Shown here in pieces: positions 27,152 through 34,137 of a DNA stretch of 64,000 bases. The position numbers and the translations under genes were made by a program. The notes under the pieces are model-generated. The model saw only the letters and a list, made by a program, of their open reading frames with translations. It had not been told where the DNA came from and made no database searches. This stretch comes from Streptomyces sp. NBC_00683 (GTDB lineage: Bacteria > Actinomycetota > Actinomycetes > Streptomycetales > Streptomycetaceae): NCBI RefSeq assembly GCF_036226745.1, contig NZ_CP109013.1, forward strand, positions 4,030,001 through 4,094,000, in the 5' to 3' direction. Each line of letters starts with the position of its first letter. Position 1 is the stretch's first letter.

Positions 27152-27216
27152 ACCAGCCCCATCCGGTGCACCGCCGCCAGGGGAGCCGCCGCTCCCCCAC
27201 ACAGACCGGAAAGATC

Positions 27217-28209
27217 ATGGCTTCCACGACACCGCTCGACATCCCACCGGCTCCGCCGGCGACGCGCGGCCGCCCCAGGACCACCGGGCGCGCCGGCGAC
27301 AAGATCTTCCTGGGCCTCTCGCGGGGCTCGGGCATCCTGCTGCTCGTGATCATGGCGTCGATCGCCGTGTTCCTCACCTACCGCGCCGTCATCGCGATAT
27401 CGAAGGACGAGGGCAACTTCCTCACCACCTTCGACTGGAACCCGGCCGGTGACCCGCCGGTCTTCGGCATCGCGGTCCTGCTCTTCGGCACGGTCGTCAG
27501 CTCGATCATCGCGATGCTCATCGCGGTTCCGATCGCTGTCGGCATCGCCCTCTTCATCTCGCACTACGCGCCACGCAAGCTGGCCGCCCCGATCGCCTAC
27601 GTCATCGACCTGCTCGCGGCGGTGCCCAGCATCGTCTACGGCATCTGGGGCGCGCTCGTCCTCGTGCCGTACCTGGAGGGCCTGAACCTCTGGCTCGACC
27701 AGTTCTTCGGCTGGACGTACATCTTCGAGAAGACCGAGGTCGGCGTCGCCCGCTCGCTCTTCACCGTCGGCATCCTGCTCGCGATCATGATCCTGCCGAT
27801 CGTGACCAGCGTCAGCCGCGAGGTCTTCCTCCAGGTCCCGAAGATGAACGAGGAAGCGGCGCTCGCCCTCGGAGCCACCCGCTGGGAGGTCATCCGCCTC
27901 TCGGTACTGCCCTTCGGCCGCTCCGGGATCATCTCCGCCTCGATGCTGGGCCTGGGCCGGGCGCTCGGCGAGACGATGGCCGTCGCCACGGTCCTGTCGC
28001 CGAGCTTCCTCATCTCGCTGCACGTGCTCAATCCGGGCGGCGGGACCTTCGCGCAGAACATCGCGGCCAAGTTCGGCGAGGCCGACGAATTCGGGCGCGA
28101 CGCCCTGATCGCCTCGGGCCTCGTCCTCTTCGTCCTCACCCTGCTGGTCAACGGCGCGGCCCGGCTCATCATCGCCCGCCGCAAGGAGTACTCGGGGGCC
28201 AACGCATGA
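27217..28209 (+). CDS. pstC: Phosphate ABC permease PstC
   Basis: A 330-residue permease with six membrane segments and the coupling EAA loop EEAALALGATRWEVIRLSVL. Start ATG 27217 (MASTTPLDIPP) was chosen over the longer frame, which begins inside the leader; GACCGGAAAG lies upstream. It forms the channel with PstA and is overlapped by 4 nt with pstA. Confidence 0.96.
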   Translation: MASTTPLDIPPAPPATRGRPRTTGRAGDKIFLGLSRGSGILLLVIMASIAVFLTYRAVIAISKDEGNFLTTFDWNPAGDPPVFGIAVLLFGTVVSSIIAMLIAVPIAVGIALFISHYAPRKLAAPIAYVIDLLAAVPSIVYGIWGALVLVPYLEGLNLWLDQFFGWTYIFEKTEVGVARSLFTVGILLAIMILPIVTSVSREVFLQVPKMNEEAALALGATRWEVIRLSVLPFGRSGIISASMLGLGRALGETMAVATVLSPSFLISLHVLNPGGGTFAQNIAAKFGEADEFGRDALIASGLVLFVLTLLVNGAARLIIARRKEYSGANA

Positions 28210-29294
28210 GCCACGCCACCACCACCGACGTCCAGGACAAGCGTCCGCGGACCTCGCCGGATCACCGCAAGGGCAGCCTCAGCAGCCGCAGCCTCCCCCG
28301 GTGGGCGCCCCTCGGATTCGCCGCCGTCGCCATCGCGCTCGGCGTCGGCATCAGCGTCGCCGCCGGCTGGCACAGCCGCGTGCAGTGGGGCCTGATCTCC
28401 GCCCTGCTCTTCCTGGCCATCTCCTACGTCGTGACGACCGTGGTCGAGAACCAGCGTCAGGCCAAGGACCGCCTCGCCACCAGCATCGTCTGGGTGTGCT
28501 TCGTCGTCGCCGTCGTCCCGCTCGCCTCGCTGCTCTGGACCACCATCAGCCGCGGCTCCGAGCGTCTCGACGGATACTTCCTCACCCACTCCATGGCCGG
28601 GGTCCTCGGCTCGGAGGACAGCGGCGGCGTCTACCACGCGCTGATCGGCACCCTGGAGCAGGTCGGCATCGCCACGCTGATCTCCGCCCCGCTCGGACTG
28701 CTGACCGCGGTCTACCTCGTCGAGTACGGCAAGGGCGCGCTCGCCAGGTCCGTCACCTTCTTCGTCGACGTGATGACCGGAATCCCGTCGATCGTCGCCG
28801 GTCTCTTCATCCTGTCGATCATGCTGATCGCGAGCATCGAGCCGTCCGGCCTGATGGGCGCGCTCGCCCTGACGATCCTGATGATCCCGGTCGTGGTCCG
28901 CTCCACGGAGGAGATGCTCAAGCTCGTCCCGAACGAGCTCCGCGAGGCCTCCCTCGCCCTGGGCATCCCCAAGTGGCGCACCATCCTGAAGGTGGTCCTC
29001 CCCACCGCGATCGGCGGCATCACCACGGGCGTCATGCTCGCCATCGCCCGTATCGCGGGAGAGACGGCTCCGATCATCCTGCTGGTCTTCGGCAGCCAGC
29101 TGATCAACACGAACCCCTTCGAAGGCGCCCAGTCCTCGCTGCCGTTCTACATCTACGAGCAGTACAAGGTCGGCGAGGCCGCGTCCTACGACCGCGCCTG
29201 GGCCGCCGCCCTGGTCCTGATCGCCTTCGTCATGATCCTCAATCTGGCGGCGCGCGGTATCGCCCGCTGGAAGGCCCCGAAGACCGGTCGCTGA
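28206..29294 (+). CDS. pstA: Phosphate ABC permease PstA
   Basis: A 362-residue permease, longer than the E. coli protein because of an N-terminal region of about 70 residues with extra hydrophobic segments (WAPLGFAAVAIALGVGISVAAG, WGLISALLFLAISYVVTTVV). The core has the EAA loop REASLALGIPKWRTILKVVL and the family segment ARIAGETAPIILLVFGSQ. Starts ATG 28206 inside the pstC stop. Confidence 0.96.
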   Translation: MSHATTTDVQDKRPRTSPDHRKGSLSSRSLPRWAPLGFAAVAIALGVGISVAAGWHSRVQWGLISALLFLAISYVVTTVVENQRQAKDRLATSIVWVCFVVAVVPLASLLWTTISRGSERLDGYFLTHSMAGVLGSEDSGGVYHALIGTLEQVGIATLISAPLGLLTAVYLVEYGKGALARSVTFFVDVMTGIPSIVAGLFILSIMLIASIEPSGLMGALALTILMIPVVVRSTEEMLKLVPNELREASLALGIPKWRTILKVVLPTAIGGITTGVMLAIARIAGETAPIILLVFGSQLINTNPFEGAQSSLPFYIYEQYKVGEAASYDRAWAAALVLIAFVMILNLAARGIARWKAPKTGR

Positions 29295-29333
29295 CGCGGC
29301 CAACAGCGACCTCCGAAAGAAGCAGTGATTCTC

Positions 29334-30110
29334 ATGGCCAAGCGCATCGACATCGGCGGCCTCTCCGCCTTCTACGGCTCCCACAAGGCCATCGAGGACA
29401 TCTCGATGACCGTGGAGCCCCGCTCCGTGACCGCCTTCATCGGCCCGTCCGGCTGCGGCAAGTCCACCTTCCTGCGCACCCTGAACCGCATGCACGAGGT
29501 CACCCCCGGTGGCCGCGTCGAGGGCAAGGTGCTGCTGGACGACGAGAACCTGTACGGGCCCGGGGTCGACCCGGTCACCGTGCGCCGCACCGTGGGCATG
29601 GTCTTCCAGCGCCCGAACCCGTTCCCGACCATGTCGATCTTCGACAACGTCGCCGCGGGCCTGAAGCTGAACGGCTCGTACCGCAAGAACCAGCTGTCGG
29701 ACGTCGTCGAGAAGTCCCTCAGGGGCGCCAACCTCTGGAACGAGGTCAAGGACCGCCTGAACAAGCCCGGCTCCGGCCTCTCCGGCGGCCAGCAGCAGCG
29801 CCTGTGCATCGCCCGCGCCATCGCGGTCGAGCCGGACGTGCTGCTGATGGACGAGCCGTGCTCGGCACTCGACCCGATCTCGACCCTCGCGATCGAGGAC
29901 CTGGTCGGTGAGCTGAAGGAGCGCTTCACGATCGTCATCGTGACGCACAACATGCAGCAGGCGGCGCGCGTCTCGGACCGTACGGCGTTCTTCAACCTGT
30001 CGGCGGTGGGCAAGCCCGGCCGGCTGATCGAGATCGACGAGACGGAGCGGATCTTCTCCAACCCGTCGGTCCAGGCGACCGAGGACTACATCTCGGGCCG
30101 CTTCGGATAA
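29334..30110 (+). CDS. pstB: Phosphate ABC ATPase PstB
   Basis: A 258-residue ATPase with Walker A ([19 protein letters not shown]), signature ([19 protein letters not shown]), Walker B ([13 protein letters not shown]) and H-loop (VTHNMQQA). The [16 protein letters not shown] segment after the Q-loop is diagnostic of PstB. ATG 29334 gives the usual MAKRIDIGG start; an in-frame GTG at 29325 is possible. It energises PstCA. Confidence 0.97.
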   Translation: MAKRIDIGGLSAFYGSHKAIEDISMTVEPRSVTAFIGPSGCGKSTFLRTLNRMHEVTPGGRVEGKVLLDDENLYGPGVDPVTVRRTVGMVFQRPNPFPTMSIFDNVAAGLKLNGSYRKNQLSDVVEKSLRGANLWNEVKDRLNKPGSGLSGGQQQRLCIARAIAVEPDVLLMDEPCSALDPISTLAIEDLVGELKERFTIVIVTHNMQQAARVSDRTAFFNLSAVGKPGRLIEIDETERIFSNPSVQATEDYISGRFG

Positions 30111-30158
30111 CCACAGACGGCCTTGGGGTGCTGCATGGCGGTGCCACCACAAGGCAGA

Positions 30159-30205
30159 GGGCCCGCCCCCGGTCCCGATCTTCCGATCGGAGCGGGGGCG
30201 GACCC
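30159..30205 (+). terminator. Terminator after pstSCAB
   Basis: A long inverted repeat with small mismatches (GGGCCCGCCCCCG and CGGGGGCGGACCC arms, inner CGATC/GATCG) and a 4-nt loop, between pstB and the convergent PiT gene. Confidence 0.8.
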
Positions 30206-30266
30206 ATGCGACACGGTCACCCCGTACTCGCCGTCATCGCGGTTCGGCCGTCACGCCGTCAGGCCG

Positions 30267-31265
30267 TCACCCGAAGAGCAGGGCCACGACGCCGTAGCTC
30301 AGCGCGGCGACCAGCGCCGCGGCCGGCATGGTGATGAACCATCCCAGGATGATGTTCTTGGCCACGCCCCACCGCACGGCGTTCACCCGCTTCGTGGCGC
30401 CCACACCCATGATCGCCGAGGTGATCACATGCGTCGTGGAGATCGGCGCGTGGAACAGGAACGCCGAGCCGAACATGATCGACGCACCCGTGGTCTCCGC
30501 CGCGAAGCCCTGCGGCGGGTCCAGCTCGATGATCTTGCGGCCGAGCGTACGCATGATGCGCCAGCCGCCCGCGTACGTACCGAGCGAGAGCATCAGCGCA
30601 CAGGCGATCTTCACCCAGACCGGGATCTCGTCGTTGGGTCCCTCGACATCGGCGATGACCAGCGCCATCACGACGATGCCCATCGTCTTCTGCGCGTCCT
30701 GGAGGCCGTGCCCGAGCGCCATGCCCGCCGCCGAGACCGTCTGCGCGATACGGAAGCCGCGCTTGGCCTTGTGGGGGTTGGACTTCCGGAACATCCACAT
30801 GATCGCGACCATCACCAGATAGCCCACGACCAGACCGATGACCGGCGAGAGGAACATCGGGATGACGATCTTGTCGAGGACGCCGTCCCAGTGCACCATC
30901 GTCCCGCCGGCCAGCGCCGCGCCGACCATGCCGCCGAACAGGGCGTGCGAGGACGAGGACGGCAGACCGTAGTACCAGGTGATGAGGTTCCAGATGATCG
31001 CGCCGACCAGCGCCGCGAAGAGGATTCCCATCCCCTTCTGCCCCTCGGGCGTGGCGATGATCCCTTCGCTGACGGTCTTGGCGACCCCCTGGCCCAGGAA
31101 GGCGCCGGCGAGGTTCATCACAGCGGCCATCGCCAGAGCCGCACGCGGGGTCAGCGCCCGGGTGGAGACCGAGGTGGCGATGGCGTTCGCCGAGTCGTGG
31201 AAGCCGTTCGTATACGTGAAGCCGAGCGCGACGCCGATGGTCACGATCAGCGCAAAGGTGTCCAC
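30267..31265 (-). CDS. PiT-family low-affinity phosphate transporter
   Basis: A 332-residue membrane protein with about ten segments and the duplicated PiT signature: TYTNGFHDSANAIATSVSTR near the N-terminus and FGSAFLFHAPISTTHVITSA near the C-terminus. It imports metal-phosphate with protons. It follows the DUF47 gene with a 5-nt gap, the classical pair. From memory this is pitH1 (SCO4138). It complements high-affinity Pst when phosphate is plentiful. Confidence 0.95.
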   Translation of the reverse strand: MDTFALIVTIGVALGFTYTNGFHDSANAIATSVSTRALTPRAALAMAAVMNLAGAFLGQGVAKTVSEGIIATPEGQKGMGILFAALVGAIIWNLITWYYGLPSSSSHALFGGMVGAALAGGTMVHWDGVLDKIVIPMFLSPVIGLVVGYLVMVAIMWMFRKSNPHKAKRGFRIAQTVSAAGMALGHGLQDAQKTMGIVVMALVIADVEGPNDEIPVWVKIACALMLSLGTYAGGWRIMRTLGRKIIELDPPQGFAAETTGASIMFGSAFLFHAPISTTHVITSAIMGVGATKRVNAVRWGVAKNIILGWFITMPAAALVAALSYGVVALLFG

Positions 31266-31270
31266 GAGGT

Positions 31271-31891
31271 TCAGGACTCCTTGACCGCGATGGTCTCCAC
31301 GGTGTTCGCAACGTGCTCGAACGCGTCAGCGGCCTCTTCCAGCACATCCACGATCTGCTTGAGCTTCAGCACCTCCATGGCGTCGTACTTGCCGTTGAAG
31401 AGCTGGGCGAGCAGCTTGCGGTGGATCTGGTCGGCCTGGTTCTCGAGACGGTTGACCTCGATCCAGTACTCGGTGAGGTTCTGCATGGTCCGCAGGCTCG
31501 GCATCGCCTCGGCGGTCAGCTCCGCAGCGCGGGCCAGCACCTCGATCTGCTGCTCGACACCCTTGGGGAGCTCGTCCACCTGGTACAGCACGACCAGGTC
31601 GACGGCCTCCTCCATGAAGTCCATGATGTCGTCGAGCGACGACGCGAGGTTGTAGATGTCCTCGCGGTCGAACGGCGTGATGAAGGAGGAGTTCAGCTGG
31701 TGGAAGATCGCGTGGGTGGCATCGTCCCCCGCGTGCTCCGCTGCCCGCATACGCTCCGCGATCTCGACTCGGGAGGCAGAATCCGCCCCGAGCAGTTCCA
31801 TCAGGAGTTTCGAGCCCGTGACGATGTTGTCCGCGGATGCGGAAAACATGTCGTAGAAGCTCGTCTCCCTGGGGGTCAGACGAAAGCGCAC
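31271..31891 (-). CDS. DUF47 (PhoU-like) partner of the PiT transporter
   Basis: A 206-residue all-helical protein (MRFRLTPRETSFYDMFSASA). It has PhoU-like acidic metal motifs (EHAGDDATHAIFHQLN, DREDIYNLASSLDDIMDFME). DUF47 proteins are encoded next to PiT transporters and are thought to regulate or couple phosphate uptake. First gene of the two-gene unit, divergent from csoR across 220 nt. Confidence 0.93.
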   Translation of the reverse strand: MRFRLTPRETSFYDMFSASADNIVTGSKLLMELLGADSASRVEIAERMRAAEHAGDDATHAIFHQLNSSFITPFDREDIYNLASSLDDIMDFMEEAVDLVVLYQVDELPKGVEQQIEVLARAAELTAEAMPSLRTMQNLTEYWIEVNRLENQADQIHRKLLAQLFNGKYDAMEVLKLKQIVDVLEEAADAFEHVANTVETIAVKES

Positions 31892-32037
31892 GTGGGGTCC
31901 TCGGGGTGCTTTGGATTCGGTCAGGCTGATGCTAGGCGCATCATCCGGCCACGGCTAACCGGCGTTATTCAGTGTCGCGCATCGGGCACAGTGATCAGCA
32001 CGGCCCCCCGGTCACGTTTCGGCTGGATTCGTTACGA

Positions 32038-32056
32038 TATACCCGGCAGGGGTATA
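32038..32056 (+). promoter_or_regulatory. CsoR operator
   Basis: A TATACCC and GGGGTATA dyad flanking GGCA is the typical CsoR pseudo-palindrome. It overlaps a -10-like TACGAT (32033-32038) about 55 nt upstream of csoR, so autorepression relieved by Cu(I) is expected. Confidence 0.85.
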
Positions 32057-32111
32057 CAGACCGGGCAGACAGGTCTACGGACGCAGAGCAAGAGGACAAC
32101 GGGAGGACCCC

Positions 32112-32468
32112 ATGACGACGACCGAGGCCACTGAATCAGCCGACGCAGCCGGTACGGAAGAGGTCGTCACCGACCATGACCGCGGCATCCACGGCTACCA
32201 CCACCAGAAGGACGAGCACCTGAAGCGGCTGCGCCGCATCGAGGGCCAGGTCCGTGGCCTGCAGCGCATGGTGGACGAGGACATCTACTGCATCGACATA
32301 CTCACCCAGGTCTCGGCGTCCACGAAGGCACTGCAGTCCTTCGCGCTCCAGCTACTGGAGGAGCATCTGCGCCATTGCGTCGCCGATGCCGCGGTCAAGG
32401 GCGGAGCGGAGATCGACGCGAAGGTCGAGGAGGCCACGAAGGCGATCGCCCGCCTCCTGCGCACCTGA
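32112..32468 (+). CDS. csoR: Copper-sensing repressor CsoR
   Basis: A 118-residue four-helix-bundle repressor. The Cu(I) ligands have the exact CsoR spacing: Cys60, His85 and Cys89 (YCIDIL...EEHLRHC). RRIEGQVRGLQRMVDED is the family signature. The N-terminal 30 residues are a disordered acidic/His tail. Cu(I) binding releases DNA and derepresses copper export genes, none of which are adjacent. Position matches the S. lividans and S. coelicolor csoR (SCO4136) from memory. Confidence 0.96.
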   Translation: MTTTEATESADAAGTEEVVTDHDRGIHGYHHQKDEHLKRLRRIEGQVRGLQRMVDEDIYCIDILTQVSASTKALQSFALQLLEEHLRHCVADAAVKGGAEIDAKVEEATKAIARLLRT

Positions 32469-32534
32469 GGTGGCCGGAAACGTATGGGGCTCCGACAAGG
32501 TCCGTGAGATGTCCGACAGCGGCGGAGCCGGAGC

Positions 32535-32735
32535 TCATCCCCCGTGGGTGCACTGCCGGGGGATCGTCGGCGGCCGCTCGGCCAGGGCCGTCGTGACGTT
32601 GAGCACCTCGTCGATGCGGTCCGGACTCAGCCGGTCCTCACACGTGGCCGAAGCCGCGATCATGAGCTCGCCGCACAGTTCGATCTCGGCGAGAGCCACA
32701 CAGTCCTGAGCGTTCGGAGCGCTGAGCGTCACCAC
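32535..32735 (-). CDS. Small acidic hypothetical protein
   Basis: About 66 residues, reading VVTLSAPNAQDCVALAEIEL and on. The sequence has real-protein character (CVALAEIELCGELMIAASAT, EDRLSPDRIDEVLNV) and is reminiscent of a small conserved Streptomyces protein. GTG 32735 has GAGAGG at good spacing; GTG 32732 and 32744 are alternatives. Function unknown. It converges with csoR. Confidence 0.6.
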   Translation of the reverse strand: MVTLSAPNAQDCVALAEIELCGELMIAASATCEDRLSPDRIDEVLNVTTALAERPPTIPRQCTHGG

Positions 32736-32842
32736 CTGCGTCACCTCTCTCTGCCGTCGCCGACCCTGGCGCACCGACTTCCTAGGGTAGGCAGCGCAAC
32801 ACTCACCGCGCATGGCACGGACGGACCATTTCAGCCCCCTCC

Positions 32843-33727
32843 CTACGGTGTTTCCGGGCCACCCCGCCCCTGCTGGATGCTGCCCGTGTAGATGTCCCCG
32901 GCGGGCGGAAGCTCCACGGCGACCGGTGCCCCGAACCCGTACAGCAGCATCGTCGACACCACCGACACCGCCGGTCCCTCCGAGGCGAAGCTGAAGCGGT
33001 GGCGCACCTTCCGCAGCAGTCCCTTGTCGTCGAGGTACACGTCGAACGGCACCGCGTCCGTGCTGAACCCTTTCGCCGCGGCCGCCAGCGCGCCGCGCGA
33101 GGACGGCGACGCCACCACCGCCGCCCGCCCGATGTCAGAGGTCCCCCGGTAGTGGCGGACCGCCACCCCGGCGAGCTCCGTCCTCCCCACGTACGTCACC
33201 TCGCCCGCCCCGCGCAGCAGTTCGGCGGCGGCCATCGGATCGGTGACGCCGCCCGTGACGAGGTTGCCGTCCTCCAGGGCCGTCGTGTCGATCCTGACCC
33301 ACTTGTCGTCGGGCACTCCGGCACCGCGGTTCTTCATGTAGAGCGCCCCGGGCGCCAGCAGCTCCGTGATCGGCCGGTGCCCGGCCGCCCCTGCGGCGTC
33401 CTTCGGCAGTACCACCTTGATCCGGCCCAGCTGCCTGCGGAAGTCGTACGCTCCCTGGCCCCGGATCGTCACCCGCGTCCCGCCGGCCGCGGTCTCCATC
33501 GACGTACGCGTCCCGGCGCTGCCCGCTGCGGTCAGCCGGTCGGCGGCCCGCCGGACCACGGCCGCCGGGGTGCCGGCGGGTCCGCCGTCACCGGCCACGG
33601 ACCGCTCGCCGGCCCCGTCACCGCCGCTCCTGCCGGAGCACCCGGTGCTCACCGCCATCACACCCGCCACGGCCAGGGCGCACACAGCCAGTGCCCCGCC
33701 TCCGCACCTGTGCTGCTGCACCACCAT
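32843..33727 (-). CDS. Lipoprotein, LppX/LolA-like fold suspected
   Basis: A 294-residue lipoprotein with signal and lipobox near residue 29 (AVAGVMAVSTGC). The body resembles the long beta-sheet LppX/LprG-type lipid carriers of actinobacteria: VRRAADRLTAAGSAGTRTSM near the N-terminus, YMKNRGAGVPDDKWVRID, and FDVYLDDKGLLRKVRHRFSF before the C-terminus. Such proteins carry lipids or sense the envelope. ATG 33727 was chosen so that the signal peptide is N-terminal. The family call is by pattern only. Confidence 0.75.
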   Translation of the reverse strand: MVVQQHRCGGGALAVCALAVAGVMAVSTGCSGRSGGDGAGERSVAGDGGPAGTPAAVVRRAADRLTAAGSAGTRTSMETAAGGTRVTIRGQGAYDFRRQLGRIKVVLPKDAAGAAGHRPITELLAPGALYMKNRGAGVPDDKWVRIDTTALEDGNLVTGGVTDPMAAAELLRGAGEVTYVGRTELAGVAVRHYRGTSDIGRAAVVASPSSRGALAAAAKGFSTDAVPFDVYLDDKGLLRKVRHRFSFASEGPAVSVVSTMLLYGFGAPVAVELPPAGDIYTGSIQQGRGGPETP

Positions 33728-33900
33728 CGCCTGCCAACCCCCAACGACGTACCCCTGACCGAGCTCCCGCCCGCCTCGCCTAACGACCACCGGGGCGCCC
33801 CGTCACGCCACAAGGGCCCGCCCCACCCCACCCGGGGGCTCAGGGAAGCCGATCGGCCCACCCGCAGACGGTCGCCGGCCGGCCCCAGTACCGTGGACGC

Positions 33901-34101
33901 GTGTATGAGGACCCCCCGGACTCCGCCGTCCAAGCCCCCGCCCCGGCACACACCACCACCACCGTCGAACGAGGCTCGTTCTGCCTGGCCCGCTGCACCT
34001 GCGGCTGGTCGGGACCGGCCAGACGCTCGCGCGACCGGGCCCGCACCGACGCCGAACACCACAGCGCCGCGCCGGGCCGCCCAGAGGCGCCCGGTCTCTG
34101 A
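33901..34101 (+). CDS. Small CxC-containing protein
   Basis: A 66-residue ORF with GTG start. The core FCLARCTCGWSGPARRSRDR contains a CxxxCxC cluster that could bind a metal. Similar short proteins with CGW and ARDRAR motifs are frequent in Streptomyces genomes. No good ribosome site is seen, so it may be leaderless. Function unknown. Confidence 0.55.
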   Translation: MYEDPPDSAVQAPAPAHTTTTVERGSFCLARCTCGWSGPARRSRDRARTDAEHHSAAPGRPEAPGL

Positions 34102-34137
34102 GGAGTGCCGGTGGGTGCCGGTGGGAAACGTCCCCGG

